Counted from the stretch's first letter, positions 11,249 through 20,475 are shown. The stretch is DNA of 64,000 nucleotides from Cryobacterium shii (GCF_004402595.1 NZ_SOFY01000021.1:63235-127234); one strand, 5' to 3'. Translations and numbers: made by a program. The notes: generated by a model not told the origin, from the sequence alone.

Positions 11249-11902
11249 ATGAAGCTTGTCTCCACACCCCGGATCGAGTTCCTGCGGGACCTCGCGGGCG
11301 AGATCCTCGGCATCTACGGCCTGGGCCGCCATGTCATCGCCATCGACGGTGCGGATGCCGAGGCCCGCGCCGCCTTCGCCGACGACCTGGCCGCCGTGTT
11401 CGACGAGCAGGGCCACCCGGTCTTCCGTGCGTCGCTGCGGCAATTCCGGCATTCTCGCGCCGAGCAGGGGCGGTTCGGTCCGGAATCTCCCGAGCGGCTG
11501 CTGCGCTACCTCTACGATTTCTCTCTGCTGCGGCGGGTGCTGCTCGAACCCTTCCGGCTGGGCGGCAGCACCGGGTTCGTGACCCGCGCGTTCGACCCGG
11601 ACCGGGACACCTGGATCGAGCCCACCTGGCAGACCGGGCCGGCCGACGCCATCCTCATCGTCGACGGCGAATTCCTGAACCGGAAGGAGCTGCGCGACCT
11701 CTGGTCGTACAGCGCACTGGTCGAAACGGATGCCGAGTCCGAAGCCGAGACGACGGATGCCGGGGCCACGGACGACGCGAACGAGCACCATGTGGCCGAC
11801 CGCCTCTACCGAAACGAGGCGACGCCACGCAGCCGGGCCACCGCCGTGATCGACCTGAGCAACCCGCACGAACCCCGCCGGGTGATCCTCGACAGCTGCT
11901 GA
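11249..11902 (+). CDS. Uridine kinase-like P-loop fold protein with degenerate Walker A
   Basis: 217 residues resembling proteins often annotated as uridine kinase or nucleoside kinase in Microbacteriaceae: a hydrophobic strand HVIAIDG at about residue 28, a helix, a mid-protein SLRQFRHSRAEQGRFGPES segment like the nucleoside kinase lid region, and a Walker B-like strand ILIVDGEFLNRKEL. The P-loop itself reads GADAEARA rather than GxxxxGK(S/T), so the phosphate-binding Lys is missing; a catalytic kinase role is therefore doubtful. Residues 157-175 are an acidic Asp/Glu/Thr insert. The ATG follows TAGGCT by six bases. Confidence 0.6.
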   Translation: MKLVSTPRIEFLRDLAGEILGIYGLGRHVIAIDGADAEARAAFADDLAAVFDEQGHPVFRASLRQFRHSRAEQGRFGPESPERLLRYLYDFSLLRRVLLEPFRLGGSTGFVTRAFDPDRDTWIEPTWQTGPADAILIVDGEFLNRKELRDLWSYSALVETDAESEAETTDAGATDDANEHHVADRLYRNEATPRSRATAVIDLSNPHEPRRVILDSC

Positions 11903-12077
11903 GCGAGCCCTTCCGTTCGCGGCGCAGGTTGTGGCCGCGGGCGCAGCCTCCAACCTGCGCCCGCGTCGCGAGGGTGCGCCGCGAGAGACGTTCGCCGACG
12001 GGCGCAGGCACGGATGGCGGAGGAACGGATGCCGACCAGGCGCGAGCGACCTGGCGCGAGCGACCGGGCGCCGGCGG

Positions 12078-13082
12078 TCAGCGGGCGAGCGCCGCGAATC
12101 GCTCGAGAACGTCGACCGGCGCCAGTGGCACTCCACGCGTCTCCACCTCGTGCACGAGCGCGGTCAACAGGGCGTTCACGGGCGCCCGCACGCCGGCCAG
12201 CCCGGCCTCCCGCACCACGGCGCCGTTGAGGAAGTCGATCTCGGTGATTTGCCCCCGTTTCAGGCTCTGCAGGGTCGAGCCCAGGTTCGGAACGTCGCCC
12301 ATCCTCCTCCGCATCCGCAGCGGCAGTACCTGCCCGAGCGCCAATGGAAGCCGCGAGAACGCGCGCAGCTGCCGGTCGCCGAGGCCCTGCAGCGAACCGA
12401 AGCGCACACCGCGCCGCATCCCCACCCGAACGGTCTCCCGCATGCTGGACGTCATCACCCGGCGGAGGCCCGCATCGTCGACCACTTCCTGCACGCTGAG
12501 CCCGGTGATGGCGGGCAGGGCGTTAAGCATATTGACCACGAGTTTGGTCCACTGGGCGCCGACGAAGTTGTCGATGCCCACCGTCGGAACCGCGCCGGCG
12601 AGCACGTCCCGCCACGCGTTGGTCGCCGCGTCGGCGGCGCCGTCCCCGCGGCCCAGGTAGGTGGGCGCGGCGGTCGTGATCGTCACCCGGCCGGGCGCCG
12701 AGTAGTTCGCGGCGATGATCGACAGGGCGCCGAAGCACTCCGAGTGTGGCAGCAGGCTCCGCGCCGTGTTCACGCCGTCGAGACCGTTCTGCACGACGAT
12801 CACAGCCGCGCCGTCGAGCACCGCGGCGTTCTCCGCGATGGCTGCGGCGGCATCCTGCGCCTTGGTGCAGATCAGGGCGAGGTCGGGCGTCTCCACGAGC
12901 CGTTCCAGCGCGAGCGGATGCTGCCGCGCCCGGCCGAACCCGCCGGTCAGCGAAATCCCCTCGGCCCGGATCACCGCCAGCGCCAGCCCACGGGCCGTCA
13001 CGGTAACCTCGTGACCCGCCCGGGCCAGCAGCGTCGCGAATGTGCCGCCGAGGGCGCCCGCTCCGATCACGGCTATCTTCAT
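12078..13082 (-). CDS. 2-dehydropantoate 2-reductase (ketopantoate reductase family)
   Basis: NADPH-dependent reductase of the PanE/ApbA family, which makes pantoate for coenzyme A. 334 residues: N-terminal Rossmann fold with GAGALGG at 8-13, VVQNGLDG near 97, and the C-terminal helical domain with the catalytic lysine in AQWTKLVVN (Lys180) and Asn184. The gene stands alone, so the assignment to pantothenate synthesis rather than another 2-ketoacid is by family only. TAGGCT lies six bases before the ATG on the minus strand, indicating a leaderless start. Confidence 0.88.
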   Translation of the reverse strand: MKIAVIGAGALGGTFATLLARAGHEVTVTARGLALAVIRAEGISLTGGFGRARQHPLALERLVETPDLALICTKAQDAAAAIAENAAVLDGAAVIVVQNGLDGVNTARSLLPHSECFGALSIIAANYSAPGRVTITTAAPTYLGRGDGAADAATNAWRDVLAGAVPTVGIDNFVGAQWTKLVVNMLNALPAITGLSVQEVVDDAGLRRVMTSSMRETVRVGMRRGVRFGSLQGLGDRQLRAFSRLPLALGQVLPLRMRRRMGDVPNLGSTLQSLKRGQITEIDFLNGAVVREAGLAGVRAPVNALLTALVHEVETRGVPLAPVDVLERFAALAR

Positions 13083-13088
13083 GCCCCC

Positions 13089-13094
13089 AGCCTA
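13089..13094 (-). promoter_or_regulatory. -10 box of leaderless ketopantoate reductase promoter
   Basis: Minus-strand TAGGCT followed by six bases and the ATG at 13082. Confidence 0.55.
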
Positions 13095-13168
13095 GGTCGG
13101 GGGAGTCGGCACCGCGGGCACGGGTGCGGGGGAGAGTGCCCGCGGGCGGCCGGTGCCCGGTGGCCGGA

Positions 13169-13174
13169 TAGCAT
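13169..13174 (+). promoter_or_regulatory. Probable -10 box of truB
   Basis: TAGCAT with seven bases to the truB GTG, consistent with a leaderless or nearly leaderless transcript. Confidence 0.4.
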
Positions 13175-13181
13175 GTCATGA

Positions 13182-14243
13182 GTGAGCGAAGAATCCGACG
13201 GACCAGCCAGCGAACCGACGTCCGGGCGAATCCCCGCTGAACCGGCGCGCGCCCCGCGCGCACCGCGCGTCCGCGGCACCGCCAGCGGCCTGGTCCTGAT
13301 CGACAAGCCCCAGGGCTGGACCAGTCACGACGCCGTCGCCCGCACCCGCCGCCTGGCCGGAACCCGCAAGGTCGGCCACGCCGGAACGCTGGACCCGATG
13401 GCGACCGGGCTGCTCATCCTGGGCATCAACAGCTCGACCCGGCTGCTCACCTACATCGTCGGCCTCGACAAGGAATACCTGGCCACCATCCGGCTCGGCT
13501 CCTCCACGACAACGGATGACGCGGAGGGCGAAGAGCTCGGCCGGGCATCCGTCGACGCAGTGACCGCCCTCACCCCGGAGGCCGTTGCGGCCGGGATCGC
13601 GAAGCTCACCGGAGCCATTTCGCAGCAGCCCAGCGCCGTCAGCGCCATCAAGGTCGACGGCAAGCGCGCTTACGCCCGGGTGCGCGCCGGCGAAGAGGTG
13701 GACCTCCCGTCCCGTCCCGTCACCGTCAGCGCCTTCGAACTGATCGACACGGCGGCGGCCGACGGCCACCTCGACCTGACCGTGCGGGTGGAATGCTCCT
13801 CCGGCACCTACATCCGGGCGCTCGCCCGCGACCTCGGCGCAGGCCTGGGCGTCGGCGGCCACCTCACGAGCCTCCGCCGCACCCGCATCGGCCCCTTCCG
13901 GATCGACGCGGCCCAGCCGCTGGAGGAACTGGACGTCCCGGCGGCTCTGATCGGTCCCGCCGATGCCGCCACCCGGGTGCTGGGCCGCCTCGACCTGACC
14001 GAGCAGCAGGCGATCGACCTCGGCCACGGCAAGCAGATCCAGGTGGACCCGGCCGACCACGTCGACGGCCCGGTCGCTGCCGTCGCGCCGGACGGACGGC
14101 TGGTCGGCCTGGTCGAGTACCGCGGCGACCACGCCAAATCGCTGATCAACTTCCCGCCCGACGAGATCGCCGCCCCGGCAGTCGCGACCGCAGCAACCGA
14201 GCCTGGAGCCGCCGGCGCCGGAGACCACGGAGACGCATCATGA
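13182..14243 (+). CDS. truB: tRNA pseudouridine(55) synthase
   Basis: Converts U55 of tRNAs to pseudouridine. The catalytic aspartate is in the GTLDPMATG motif (Asp71); KVGHAG precedes it and SGTYIRALARDLG follows near residue 205. At 353 residues it is longer than E. coli TruB because of a poorly conserved N-terminus and an Ala/Pro/Gly-rich tail. The GTG start is not certain; no better start exists before the conserved GLVLIDKPQGWTSHD segment at about residue 32. It overlaps the next gene by ATGA, so they are translationally coupled. Confidence 0.96.
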   Translation: MSEESDGPASEPTSGRIPAEPARAPRAPRVRGTASGLVLIDKPQGWTSHDAVARTRRLAGTRKVGHAGTLDPMATGLLILGINSSTRLLTYIVGLDKEYLATIRLGSSTTTDDAEGEELGRASVDAVTALTPEAVAAGIAKLTGAISQQPSAVSAIKVDGKRAYARVRAGEEVDLPSRPVTVSAFELIDTAAADGHLDLTVRVECSSGTYIRALARDLGAGLGVGGHLTSLRRTRIGPFRIDAAQPLEELDVPAALIGPADAATRVLGRLDLTEQQAIDLGHGKQIQVDPADHVDGPVAAVAPDGRLVGLVEYRGDHAKSLINFPPDEIAAPAVATAATEPGAAGAGDHGDAS

Positions 14244-14608
14244 TCGAGTGGTTCACCTGGCTGCAACTCGGCGTCGCCACAGTCGCCGGCCTGCTCGGTA
14301 TCGGGTTGGGCCTCGCCGACCGAAAGCCCAGCGACCTCTCGCTGGGCGCCACGGCGCTGGTGGAACTGCTGCTGATCGCCCAGCTGGTGGTGGCCATCGT
14401 CGCCCCCTTTACGGGGAACAACGCCAGCGGCAGCGTGCTCGAGTTCTACACCTACCTGATCAGCGCCATCCTGGTGCCCGTCGCCGCCGTGGTCTGGGCG
14501 CTGATCGAACGCAGCCGCTGGAGCACGGTCATCGTCGGCGCATCCTGCCTGGCCGTCGCAGTGATGGTCTACCGGATGTGGCAGATCTGGACGGTGCAGG
14601 GGCTGTGA
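14240..14608 (+). CDS. Small four-helix membrane protein, unknown function
   Basis: 122 residues with four hydrophobic helices (about 6-25, 34-57, 68-90, 97-115) and little else. The start ATG overlaps the truB stop in an ATGA junction. Similar small membrane proteins commonly sit between truB and ribF in this family of bacteria. No catalytic motif is visible, so the role is unknown. Confidence 0.85.
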   Translation: MIEWFTWLQLGVATVAGLLGIGLGLADRKPSDLSLGATALVELLLIAQLVVAIVAPFTGNNASGSVLEFYTYLISAILVPVAAVVWALIERSRWSTVIVGASCLAVAVMVYRMWQIWTVQGL

Positions 14609-14645
14609 TCTCGGTTCCAACGGATGCTGCGATAATGAAAACGCC

Positions 14646-15095
14646 ATGACCGCCCCACAGAGCAACGACGCAGCGACGACCGCCGAGCCCGTTCGACCGA
14701 CCCGGGTGACCGGCATCGGCCGGGTGCTGATCGCCGTCTACGGCCTGCTCGCGCTGGCGGCCACCGGGCGCTCGTTCGTGCAGATCTTCGACCCCGAGGA
14801 GTTCGGCCCGGCCCCGCTGGCGTACTCCCTCTCGGCCCTGGCCGCGGTCGTCTACATCGTCGCCACGATCGCCCTGATCAAGAGCGACGGGCCCTGGCGA
14901 CGCGTGGCGTGGATCACGATCGGCTTCGAGCTCGTCGGAGTGCTCGTGGTCGGCACCCTCAGCGTGGTCGATCCGGAGCTGTTCGCGCACAAGACGGTGT
15001 GGTCGTTCTTCGGTCGCGGCTACGGATTCGTGCCGCTCGTGCTTCCGATCCTGGGCATGTGGTGGCTCGCCCGACGCGGCAAAGTCCGCTCATGA
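14646..15095 (+). CDS. Small four-helix membrane protein, unknown function
   Basis: 149 residues: a polar N-terminus of about 22 residues, then four membrane helices (roughly 24-44, 58-80, 88-112, 124-143) and a basic C-terminus (ARRGKVRS). It starts 37 bp after its neighbour, with GATAAT nine bases upstream of the ATG as a possible own -10 box. Its stop overlaps the ribF start (ATGA). No function can be assigned; the context suggests an operon-linked envelope protein. Confidence 0.87.
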   Translation: MTAPQSNDAATTAEPVRPTRVTGIGRVLIAVYGLLALAATGRSFVQIFDPEEFGPAPLAYSLSALAAVVYIVATIALIKSDGPWRRVAWITIGFELVGVLVVGTLSVVDPELFAHKTVWSFFGRGYGFVPLVLPILGMWWLARRGKVRS

Positions 15096-16021
15096 AGATC
15101 ATGCGCGGCGTCGCCGCCATCCCCGAGGACTGGCCGGCCTCCGCCGTCAGCATCGGCAAATTCGACGGCGTGCACGCCGGACATCGCGCGGTCGTCGCCG
15201 AGCTGAAGTCAGCGGCCGAGCAGGCGGGCCTGGCTTCCGTCGTGGTCACGTTCGACCGGCATCCGTTGTCCCTGCTCAAGCCGGATGCCTGTCCGCAGGC
15301 CCTGATCAGCACCGAACAGAAACTCGCCCTGCTGGCCGAAACCGGGGTCGACGCCTCCCTCGTGCTCGAGTTCAACCAGGCGCTGGCCGGCCTGCCGCCG
15401 GAGGATTTCATCGAGCGCATCCTCGTGCGCGGACTCCACGCGCGCTCGGTGCTCGTCGGCCGGGACTTCCGCTTCGGCGCCGGCGGCGTCGGCGACGTGG
15501 CCCTGTTGCAGCAGCTGGGGGACAGGTTCGGTTTCGCCGTGCGCCTGATCGAGGACGTGATGCCCGACCGAAGCCGCCGGGTGTCCTCGACCTGGATCCG
15601 GGAACTGCTCGCGCAGGGCGACGTCCGAGCGGCGTCCGTTCTGCTCGGGCACGTGCCGACCGTTCGCGGTGAGGTCGTGCACGGTGCGAAGCGGGGGCGC
15701 GAACTCGGCTTCCCGACCGCCAACCTGTCACCGCACTCTGAGGGGCTCATCCCCGCGGACGGCGTCTACGCGGGCTGGCTGACGGATGCCGGCATCCGTT
15801 ACCCGGCCGCGATCTCGGTGGGCAACAACCCGACCTTCGACGGTGTGCCCCAGAAGCAGGTCGAAGCCCACGTGCTCGACCGCGACATCGATCTGTACGG
15901 CCATGTGGTGGAGGTGTCGTTCGTGGACCGCATTCGCGGCATGGTCGCCTTCACCGGCGTTGACCCGCTGATCGTGCAGATGCGCGACGACGTGGAACGG
16001 GCACGCGGAATCCTCGTCTGA
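15092..16021 (+). CDS. ribF: Bifunctional riboflavin kinase / FAD synthetase
   Basis: Makes FMN and then FAD from riboflavin. 309 residues: an N-terminal nucleotidyltransferase domain with the signature KFDGVHAGH near residues 20-28, and a C-terminal flavokinase domain (about 185-305) beginning at GRELGFPTANL. The start overlaps the upstream stop by ATGA, which fixes the start. It closes the nusA...truB...ribF translation/flavin cluster typical of actinobacteria. Confidence 0.97.
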   Translation: MKIMRGVAAIPEDWPASAVSIGKFDGVHAGHRAVVAELKSAAEQAGLASVVVTFDRHPLSLLKPDACPQALISTEQKLALLAETGVDASLVLEFNQALAGLPPEDFIERILVRGLHARSVLVGRDFRFGAGGVGDVALLQQLGDRFGFAVRLIEDVMPDRSRRVSSTWIRELLAQGDVRAASVLLGHVPTVRGEVVHGAKRGRELGFPTANLSPHSEGLIPADGVYAGWLTDAGIRYPAAISVGNNPTFDGVPQKQVEAHVLDRDIDLYGHVVEVSFVDRIRGMVAFTGVDPLIVQMRDDVERARGILV

Positions 16022-16048
16022 CGCAGCCCGCACCGGGTCCGAGAAGGC

Positions 16049-16753
16049 TCAGACCGGGTCGGTGAGGTCTTCGGGAACGGTCGGAGCCGCCGGAGGCGCC
16101 GGTGTGAGCCCGGCGCGGCCGAACAGGAAGAGCACGATGTCTTCGGCCGTGCTCCGGTAATCCGGGCCTCGGCCGACGCGCCAGAGCGCATCCGACGCCA
16201 CCAGGGTGCGGCGGCGCAGGACCGCCTTGACCGGGGTGGAGGCACGCTGGGCGCGGCCGAGGGCGACCGCTCCGGCCGCGGTCGGGTCGACCGTCAGGGC
16301 GAGGCCGAGAGGGTGCGCCAGATCGAAGCCGTGCACGACGGCCTCGGTGAGCTCGGTGACTCCCTGCCGGCCGATCCCGGCCGTGCGGTCTGCCGCGATC
16401 CGGCGCAGGCTCGCGATCAGCTCGGAGGGTTCGGTCAGGGCGGCGGCACGGCTGACGGCGTCGATCGCCCGGTTCGGGTTGAGGAAACGGCCCGCCAGCC
16501 AGGCCCGGCCGGCGCTCCGCAGCAGCTCGCGGTTTGAGCTTCCCAACCGCCAGACGAGGTGACCGGCGACATCGCGCACGCGCCAGTCCGCGCAGAGGCT
16601 CGGCGCCTCCCACTGCTCGGGGCTGAGTCCGTCCAGCAGATCGGCGGTGGCGAGGAGGGTGGCGGCGATCTGCGGGCCCCAGTCAGAGGAGACCCTGGAT
16701 TCGTCACCGACCGGCCGTTGGCTTAGCGGGAGGTACTTCGAGAGATCTGCCAT
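16049..16753 (-). CDS. Maleylpyruvate isomerase family (DinB-like) mycothiol-dependent protein
   Basis: 234 residues from the ATG at 16753. The N-terminal four-helix bundle carries the family pattern SPEQWEAPSLCADWRVRDVAGHL, where the His is a metal ligand, with a second His-rich segment HGFDLAHPLG near residue 150. Such proteins belong to the TIGR03083-type family and may act as mycothiol-dependent transferases or isomerases, but the substrate is unknown. A TAGGCT box lies seven bases before the ATG on the minus strand. It is divergent from the deo regulator. Confidence 0.75.
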   Translation of the reverse strand: MADLSKYLPLSQRPVGDESRVSSDWGPQIAATLLATADLLDGLSPEQWEAPSLCADWRVRDVAGHLVWRLGSSNRELLRSAGRAWLAGRFLNPNRAIDAVSRAAALTEPSELIASLRRIAADRTAGIGRQGVTELTEAVVHGFDLAHPLGLALTVDPTAAGAVALGRAQRASTPVKAVLRRRTLVASDALWRVGRGPDYRSTAEDIVLFLFGRAGLTPAPPAAPTVPEDLTDPV

Positions 16754-16799
16754 GCGCCCCAGCCTAGATCGCTCGCCGCGTGCGCCCCGGCACCGTGCC

Positions 16800-16813
16800 T
16801 GCTCAGATGAGCA
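16800..16813. promoter_or_regulatory. Candidate operator for the deo regulator
   Basis: Perfect palindrome TGCTCA-GA-TGAGCA between the divergent genes at 16753 and 16885, about 40 bp upstream of a TAGGCT -10-like box (16853). SorC/DeoR-type repressors bind inverted repeats of this size. No binding site consensus for this regulator could be checked. Confidence 0.4.
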
Positions 16814-16884
16814 AGATTGCCTACACGTGTTGATCACCGGCTGCGGGAGTCTTAGGCTGGTGACAAATCGGATGGAGCACCAGG

Positions 16885-17835
16885 GTGACGGACACTGACG
16901 AACTGCTGTCAATTCGTGCGGCCGAGCTGTACTACGAAGAGAACAAGACGCAAGACGAGATCGGCACAGTGCTCCGGCTGACCCGCTGGAAGGTGGGCCG
17001 GCTGCTCGCCCAGGCCAAGGCCAGCGGCTTCATCCGGATCGAGATCGTGCACCCGCGGGCCCGTCGCCTGTCCGTGGAACGCCGCCTCCGCGAGGCCACC
17101 GGGTTGACGGATGCGATCGTGGTCTCCTCCGCGGGCGTCTCCGGCGACGAGGAACTCCAGTCCCGCACCGCGCAGGCCGCCGCCGACTACCTCACCGGTC
17201 TGCGTCCGGTCCCGCGCACCCTCGGCATCAGCTGGGGCCGCACCCTGCACGAGGTGTCACTCCACCTCAAGCAGGGCTGGGCCAACGGCGTCAACGTCGT
17301 GCAGATCAACGGCGGCGTCAGCCTCAACCGGCGCGCCGGCACCGCGGCGGCCACCGCCGTCACGATGGCGCACAAAGCGTCCGGCGCGGCGACCCTGCTG
17401 CCCAGTCCCGCCATCCTCGAACGCCTGGAGACCAAACGGGCGATCGAAGCGGACCGCTCCGTCGGCGCCGTCCTCAAGCTGGGGGCGTCGGCATCCGCCT
17501 ACCTGTTCAGCGCCGGCCAGGCAGACCAGAACTCGGCCCTGGTCGATAGCGGCTACCTAACCGAAGAGCAGGTGGCCGAACTCGTGCGCAAGGGAGCCGT
17601 CGGCGACATCGTCGGCCGCTACATCGACAGCAACGGCAACATCGTCGACCCGGAACTCGACGAGCGCACGGTCGGCATCCCGCTCGAACAGCTGCGCAAC
17701 GCGAAAACGGCGATCGCCGTGATCGCCGGCAGCTCCAAGCACGCCATCGCGCGCGCCGTCGTCGGCAGCGGGCTGTGCACCGTGCTGGTCACCGACGAAG
17801 ACACCGCCCTCGCCATCCTCGGCGAGCACGCGTGA
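16885..17835 (+). CDS. SorC/DeoR-type sugar-binding transcriptional regulator
   Basis: 316 residues: an N-terminal helix-turn-helix (about 8-55, YYEENKTQDEIGTVLRLTRWKVGRLL) and a C-terminal sugar-phosphate-binding domain (about 60-316) with GISWGRTLHEV, QINGG and ILGEHA motifs, the architecture of the SorC family that includes B. subtilis DeoR. The gene lies 67 bp before deoC in the same direction, so it is most likely the deoxyribose-5-phosphate-responsive regulator of this operon. GGAG eight bases before the GTG supports the start. Confidence 0.88.
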   Translation: MTDTDELLSIRAAELYYEENKTQDEIGTVLRLTRWKVGRLLAQAKASGFIRIEIVHPRARRLSVERRLREATGLTDAIVVSSAGVSGDEELQSRTAQAAADYLTGLRPVPRTLGISWGRTLHEVSLHLKQGWANGVNVVQINGGVSLNRRAGTAAATAVTMAHKASGAATLLPSPAILERLETKRAIEADRSVGAVLKLGASASAYLFSAGQADQNSALVDSGYLTEEQVAELVRKGAVGDIVGRYIDSNGNIVDPELDERTVGIPLEQLRNAKTAIAVIAGSSKHAIARAVVGSGLCTVLVTDEDTALAILGEHA

Positions 17836-17902
17836 GCCCGAACGACCAGACCATCCGAACCAGACCAGACCATCCGGACCACACCAACCGCAAGGACAAC
17901 TC

Positions 17903-18922
17903 ATGACTAGTAGCCCATCGGCTATGGCCCAGCTGAACACCGGGCAACGAGCCCTGGCGCTCATCGGCGGCGAGGCCACCGACGCGAACCTGCGCCGGTA
18001 CCTGCATGGCATCCCCGGGATCGACGCCGTCGGACTCGAGCAGCGGGCCGCCGACCTCGGCAGCCGCTCGATCAAGACCAGCTCCAAGAAGTGGGCGATC
18101 GACAAGATCATCAGCCTGATCGACCTCACCACCCTCGAAGGAGCCGACACCCCCGGCAAGGTGCGCTCCCTGGTCGGCAAGGCGCTCACCCCCGACGCCG
18201 GCGACCCGACCTGCCCCCGCGTCGCCGCGGTCTGCGTCTACGGCGACATGGTTCCCCACGCCGTGGCGGCCCTCGGGTCGGCGCACTCCGCGGGCACGGA
18301 TGCCGGCGTGAACGTCGCCGCCGTCGCCACCGCCTTCCCGAGCGGTCGCGCGTCCCTGGCGATCAAGCTCGCCGACGTGCGCGACGCGGTCCTCGCCGGT
18401 GCCGACGAGATCGACATGGTCATCGACCGCGGCGCCTTCCTCTCCGGACGCTTCGGCCAGGTCTACGACGAGATCGTCGCCGTCAAGGAGACCTGCCGCC
18501 GGGCCGACGGCAGCTACGCCCACCTCAAGGTGATCCTCGAAACCGGGGAGCTCAACACGTACGACAACGTGCGCCGCGCGTCCTGGCTGGCCATCCTGGC
18601 CGGGGGAGACTTCATCAAGACCTCCACCGGCAAGGTCCCCGTCGCGGCCACGCTGCCCGTGACCCTGTCCATGCTCGAGGTCGTGCGCGACTGGCACCGC
18701 CTCACCGGCGACAAAGTCGGCGTGAAGCCGGCCGGCGGCATCCGCACCTCCAAGGACGCCATCAAATACATCGTGACCGTGGCCGAAACCGTGGGCGAGG
18801 AGTGGCTCACGCCGCACCTGTTCCGGTTCGGGGCCTCCAGCCTGCTCAACGACGTGCTCATGCAGCGCCAGAAGATGACCACCGGACACTACTCCGGACC
18901 CGACTACGTGACGATTGACTAA
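17903..18922 (+). CDS. deoC: Deoxyribose-phosphate aldolase
   Basis: Cleaves 2-deoxyribose 5-phosphate to acetaldehyde and glyceraldehyde 3-phosphate in deoxynucleoside catabolism. 339 residues with a TIM barrel from about residue 60; the Schiff-base lysine is in FIKTSTGKV (Lys239), with EIDMVIDRGA and GVKPAGGIRT around it. It is about 80-120 residues longer than typical short DeoC because of an N-terminal extension and a C-terminal tail. It is 11 bp from the aldehyde dehydrogenase, which would take the acetaldehyde product. Confidence 0.95.
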   Translation: MTSSPSAMAQLNTGQRALALIGGEATDANLRRYLHGIPGIDAVGLEQRAADLGSRSIKTSSKKWAIDKIISLIDLTTLEGADTPGKVRSLVGKALTPDAGDPTCPRVAAVCVYGDMVPHAVAALGSAHSAGTDAGVNVAAVATAFPSGRASLAIKLADVRDAVLAGADEIDMVIDRGAFLSGRFGQVYDEIVAVKETCRRADGSYAHLKVILETGELNTYDNVRRASWLAILAGGDFIKTSTGKVPVAATLPVTLSMLEVVRDWHRLTGDKVGVKPAGGIRTSKDAIKYIVTVAETVGEEWLTPHLFRFGASSLLNDVLMQRQKMTTGHYSGPDYVTID

Positions 18923-18933
18923 AGGATCACCCC

Positions 18934-20475
18934 ATGAGCTTTCTTGACTACGCTCCGGCCCCGGAGTCCCAGGCCCTGCTGAACCTGCGTTCGGACTACG
19001 GCCTTTTCATCGACGGCGAATTCGTCGCCGGTCGCGGTGAGCCGTTCCAGACCATCAACCCGGCCACCGAGAAACAGATCGCGATGATCGCCCACGCCAA
19101 CTCTGCGGACGTCGACACCGCCGTGGCCGCCGCCCGCCGCGCCTACGCCCATACCTGGTCCAAGCTCTCCGGCAGCGATCGCGGCAAGTACCTGTTCCGC
19201 ATCGCGCGCCTCGTGCAGGAACGGGCCCGCGAGCTCGCCGTGGCCGAGACGCTCGACAACGGCAAACCGATCAAGGAAAGCCGCGACGTCGACGTTCCCT
19301 TGGTCGCGGCCTGGTTCTTCTACTACGCGGGCTGGGCCGACAAGCTCGACCACGCGGGAGTCGGCCCCACCCCCTCGTCCCGGGGCGTCGCCGCGCAGGT
19401 CATCCCTTGGAACTTCCCCCTCCTGATGCTCGCCTGGAAGATCGCGCCGGCCCTCGCTGCCGGCAACACCGTCGTGATCAAGCCGGCCGAGACGACCTCC
19501 CTGACCGCGCTCCTGTTCGCGGAGATCCTGCAGCAGGCGGACCTTCCCGCCGGCGTGGTCAACATCGTCACCGGCGGCCGGGAGACCGGTCAGGCCCTCG
19601 TCGGGCACCCCGACGTGAACCTGGTCGCGTTCACCGGGTCTACCGGAGCCGGCCGGGCCATCGCGCGCTCGGTCGCCGGAACCGACAAGAAGGTCATCCT
19701 CGAACTCGGCGGCAAGGCGGCCAACATCGTCTTCGACGACGCGCCGATCGACCAGGCCATCGAGGGCATCGTCAACGGGATCTTCTTCAACCAGGGCCAC
19801 GTCTGCTGCGCCGGCAGCCGTCTGCTCGTGCAGGAGAGCATTCACGACGACGTCATCGACCGCCTCAAGGCGAGGCTCTCGACCCTGCGCCTCGGCGACC
19901 CACTCGACAAGAACACCGATATCGGTGCGATCAACAGCGCCGAGCAGCTGAAGCGCATCCGTGAACTCACCGACATCGGTGAGCAGGAAGGCGCCGAGCG
20001 CTGGAGCCCGGACTGCGTGCTCCCGGACAACGGCTTCTGGTTCAAGCCGACCATCTTCACGAACGTGTCCACCAGCCACCGCATCGCCCGCGATGAGGTC
20101 TTCGGCCCGGTGCTGTCCGTGCTCACCTTCCGCACCCCGGCCGAGGCGATCGCGAAGGCGAACAACACGCCCTTCGGCCTCTCCGCCGGTATCTGGACCG
20201 AGAAGGGCAGCCGCATGCTCGCCGTCGCCGACAAGCTGCGCGCCGGGGTGATCTGGGCCAACACGTTCAACCGCTTTGACCCGGCCAGCCCCTTCGGCGG
20301 CTACAAGGAGTCCGGTTACGGGCGCGAGGGTGGTCGCCACGGCCTCGCCTCGTACCTCAAGCCGGCCGCGAGCCGCGCCGCCGCCCGCACGGTGAATGCC
20401 GCTCCGGCCGCTCGCATCGCCGCCACGGAATCAGACCCGAAGACCCCCGTTTCACGAAAGAAGGCCGCAAAGTGA
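18934..20475 (+). CDS. Aldehyde dehydrogenase, likely acetaldehyde-oxidising
   Basis: NAD(P)-dependent ALDH superfamily member, 513 residues. The nucleophile is in NQGHVCCAGSR (Cys291), the general base in LELGGK (about Glu257), the NAD-binding PWNFPLLMLAWKIAPALAAGN is present, and EVFGPVL near residue 390 is the usual late motif. In the deoC operon it probably oxidises the acetaldehyde formed by the aldolase. The C-terminal 40 residues are an Ala/Lys-rich tail not found in most ALDHs. AAAGGAT precedes the ATG. It overlaps the next gene by GTGA. Confidence 0.93.
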   Translation: MSFLDYAPAPESQALLNLRSDYGLFIDGEFVAGRGEPFQTINPATEKQIAMIAHANSADVDTAVAAARRAYAHTWSKLSGSDRGKYLFRIARLVQERARELAVAETLDNGKPIKESRDVDVPLVAAWFFYYAGWADKLDHAGVGPTPSSRGVAAQVIPWNFPLLMLAWKIAPALAAGNTVVIKPAETTSLTALLFAEILQQADLPAGVVNIVTGGRETGQALVGHPDVNLVAFTGSTGAGRAIARSVAGTDKKVILELGGKAANIVFDDAPIDQAIEGIVNGIFFNQGHVCCAGSRLLVQESIHDDVIDRLKARLSTLRLGDPLDKNTDIGAINSAEQLKRIRELTDIGEQEGAERWSPDCVLPDNGFWFKPTIFTNVSTSHRIARDEVFGPVLSVLTFRTPAEAIAKANNTPFGLSAGIWTEKGSRMLAVADKLRAGVIWANTFNRFDPASPFGGYKESGYGREGGRHGLASYLKPAASRAAARTVNAAPAARIAATESDPKTPVSRKKAAK

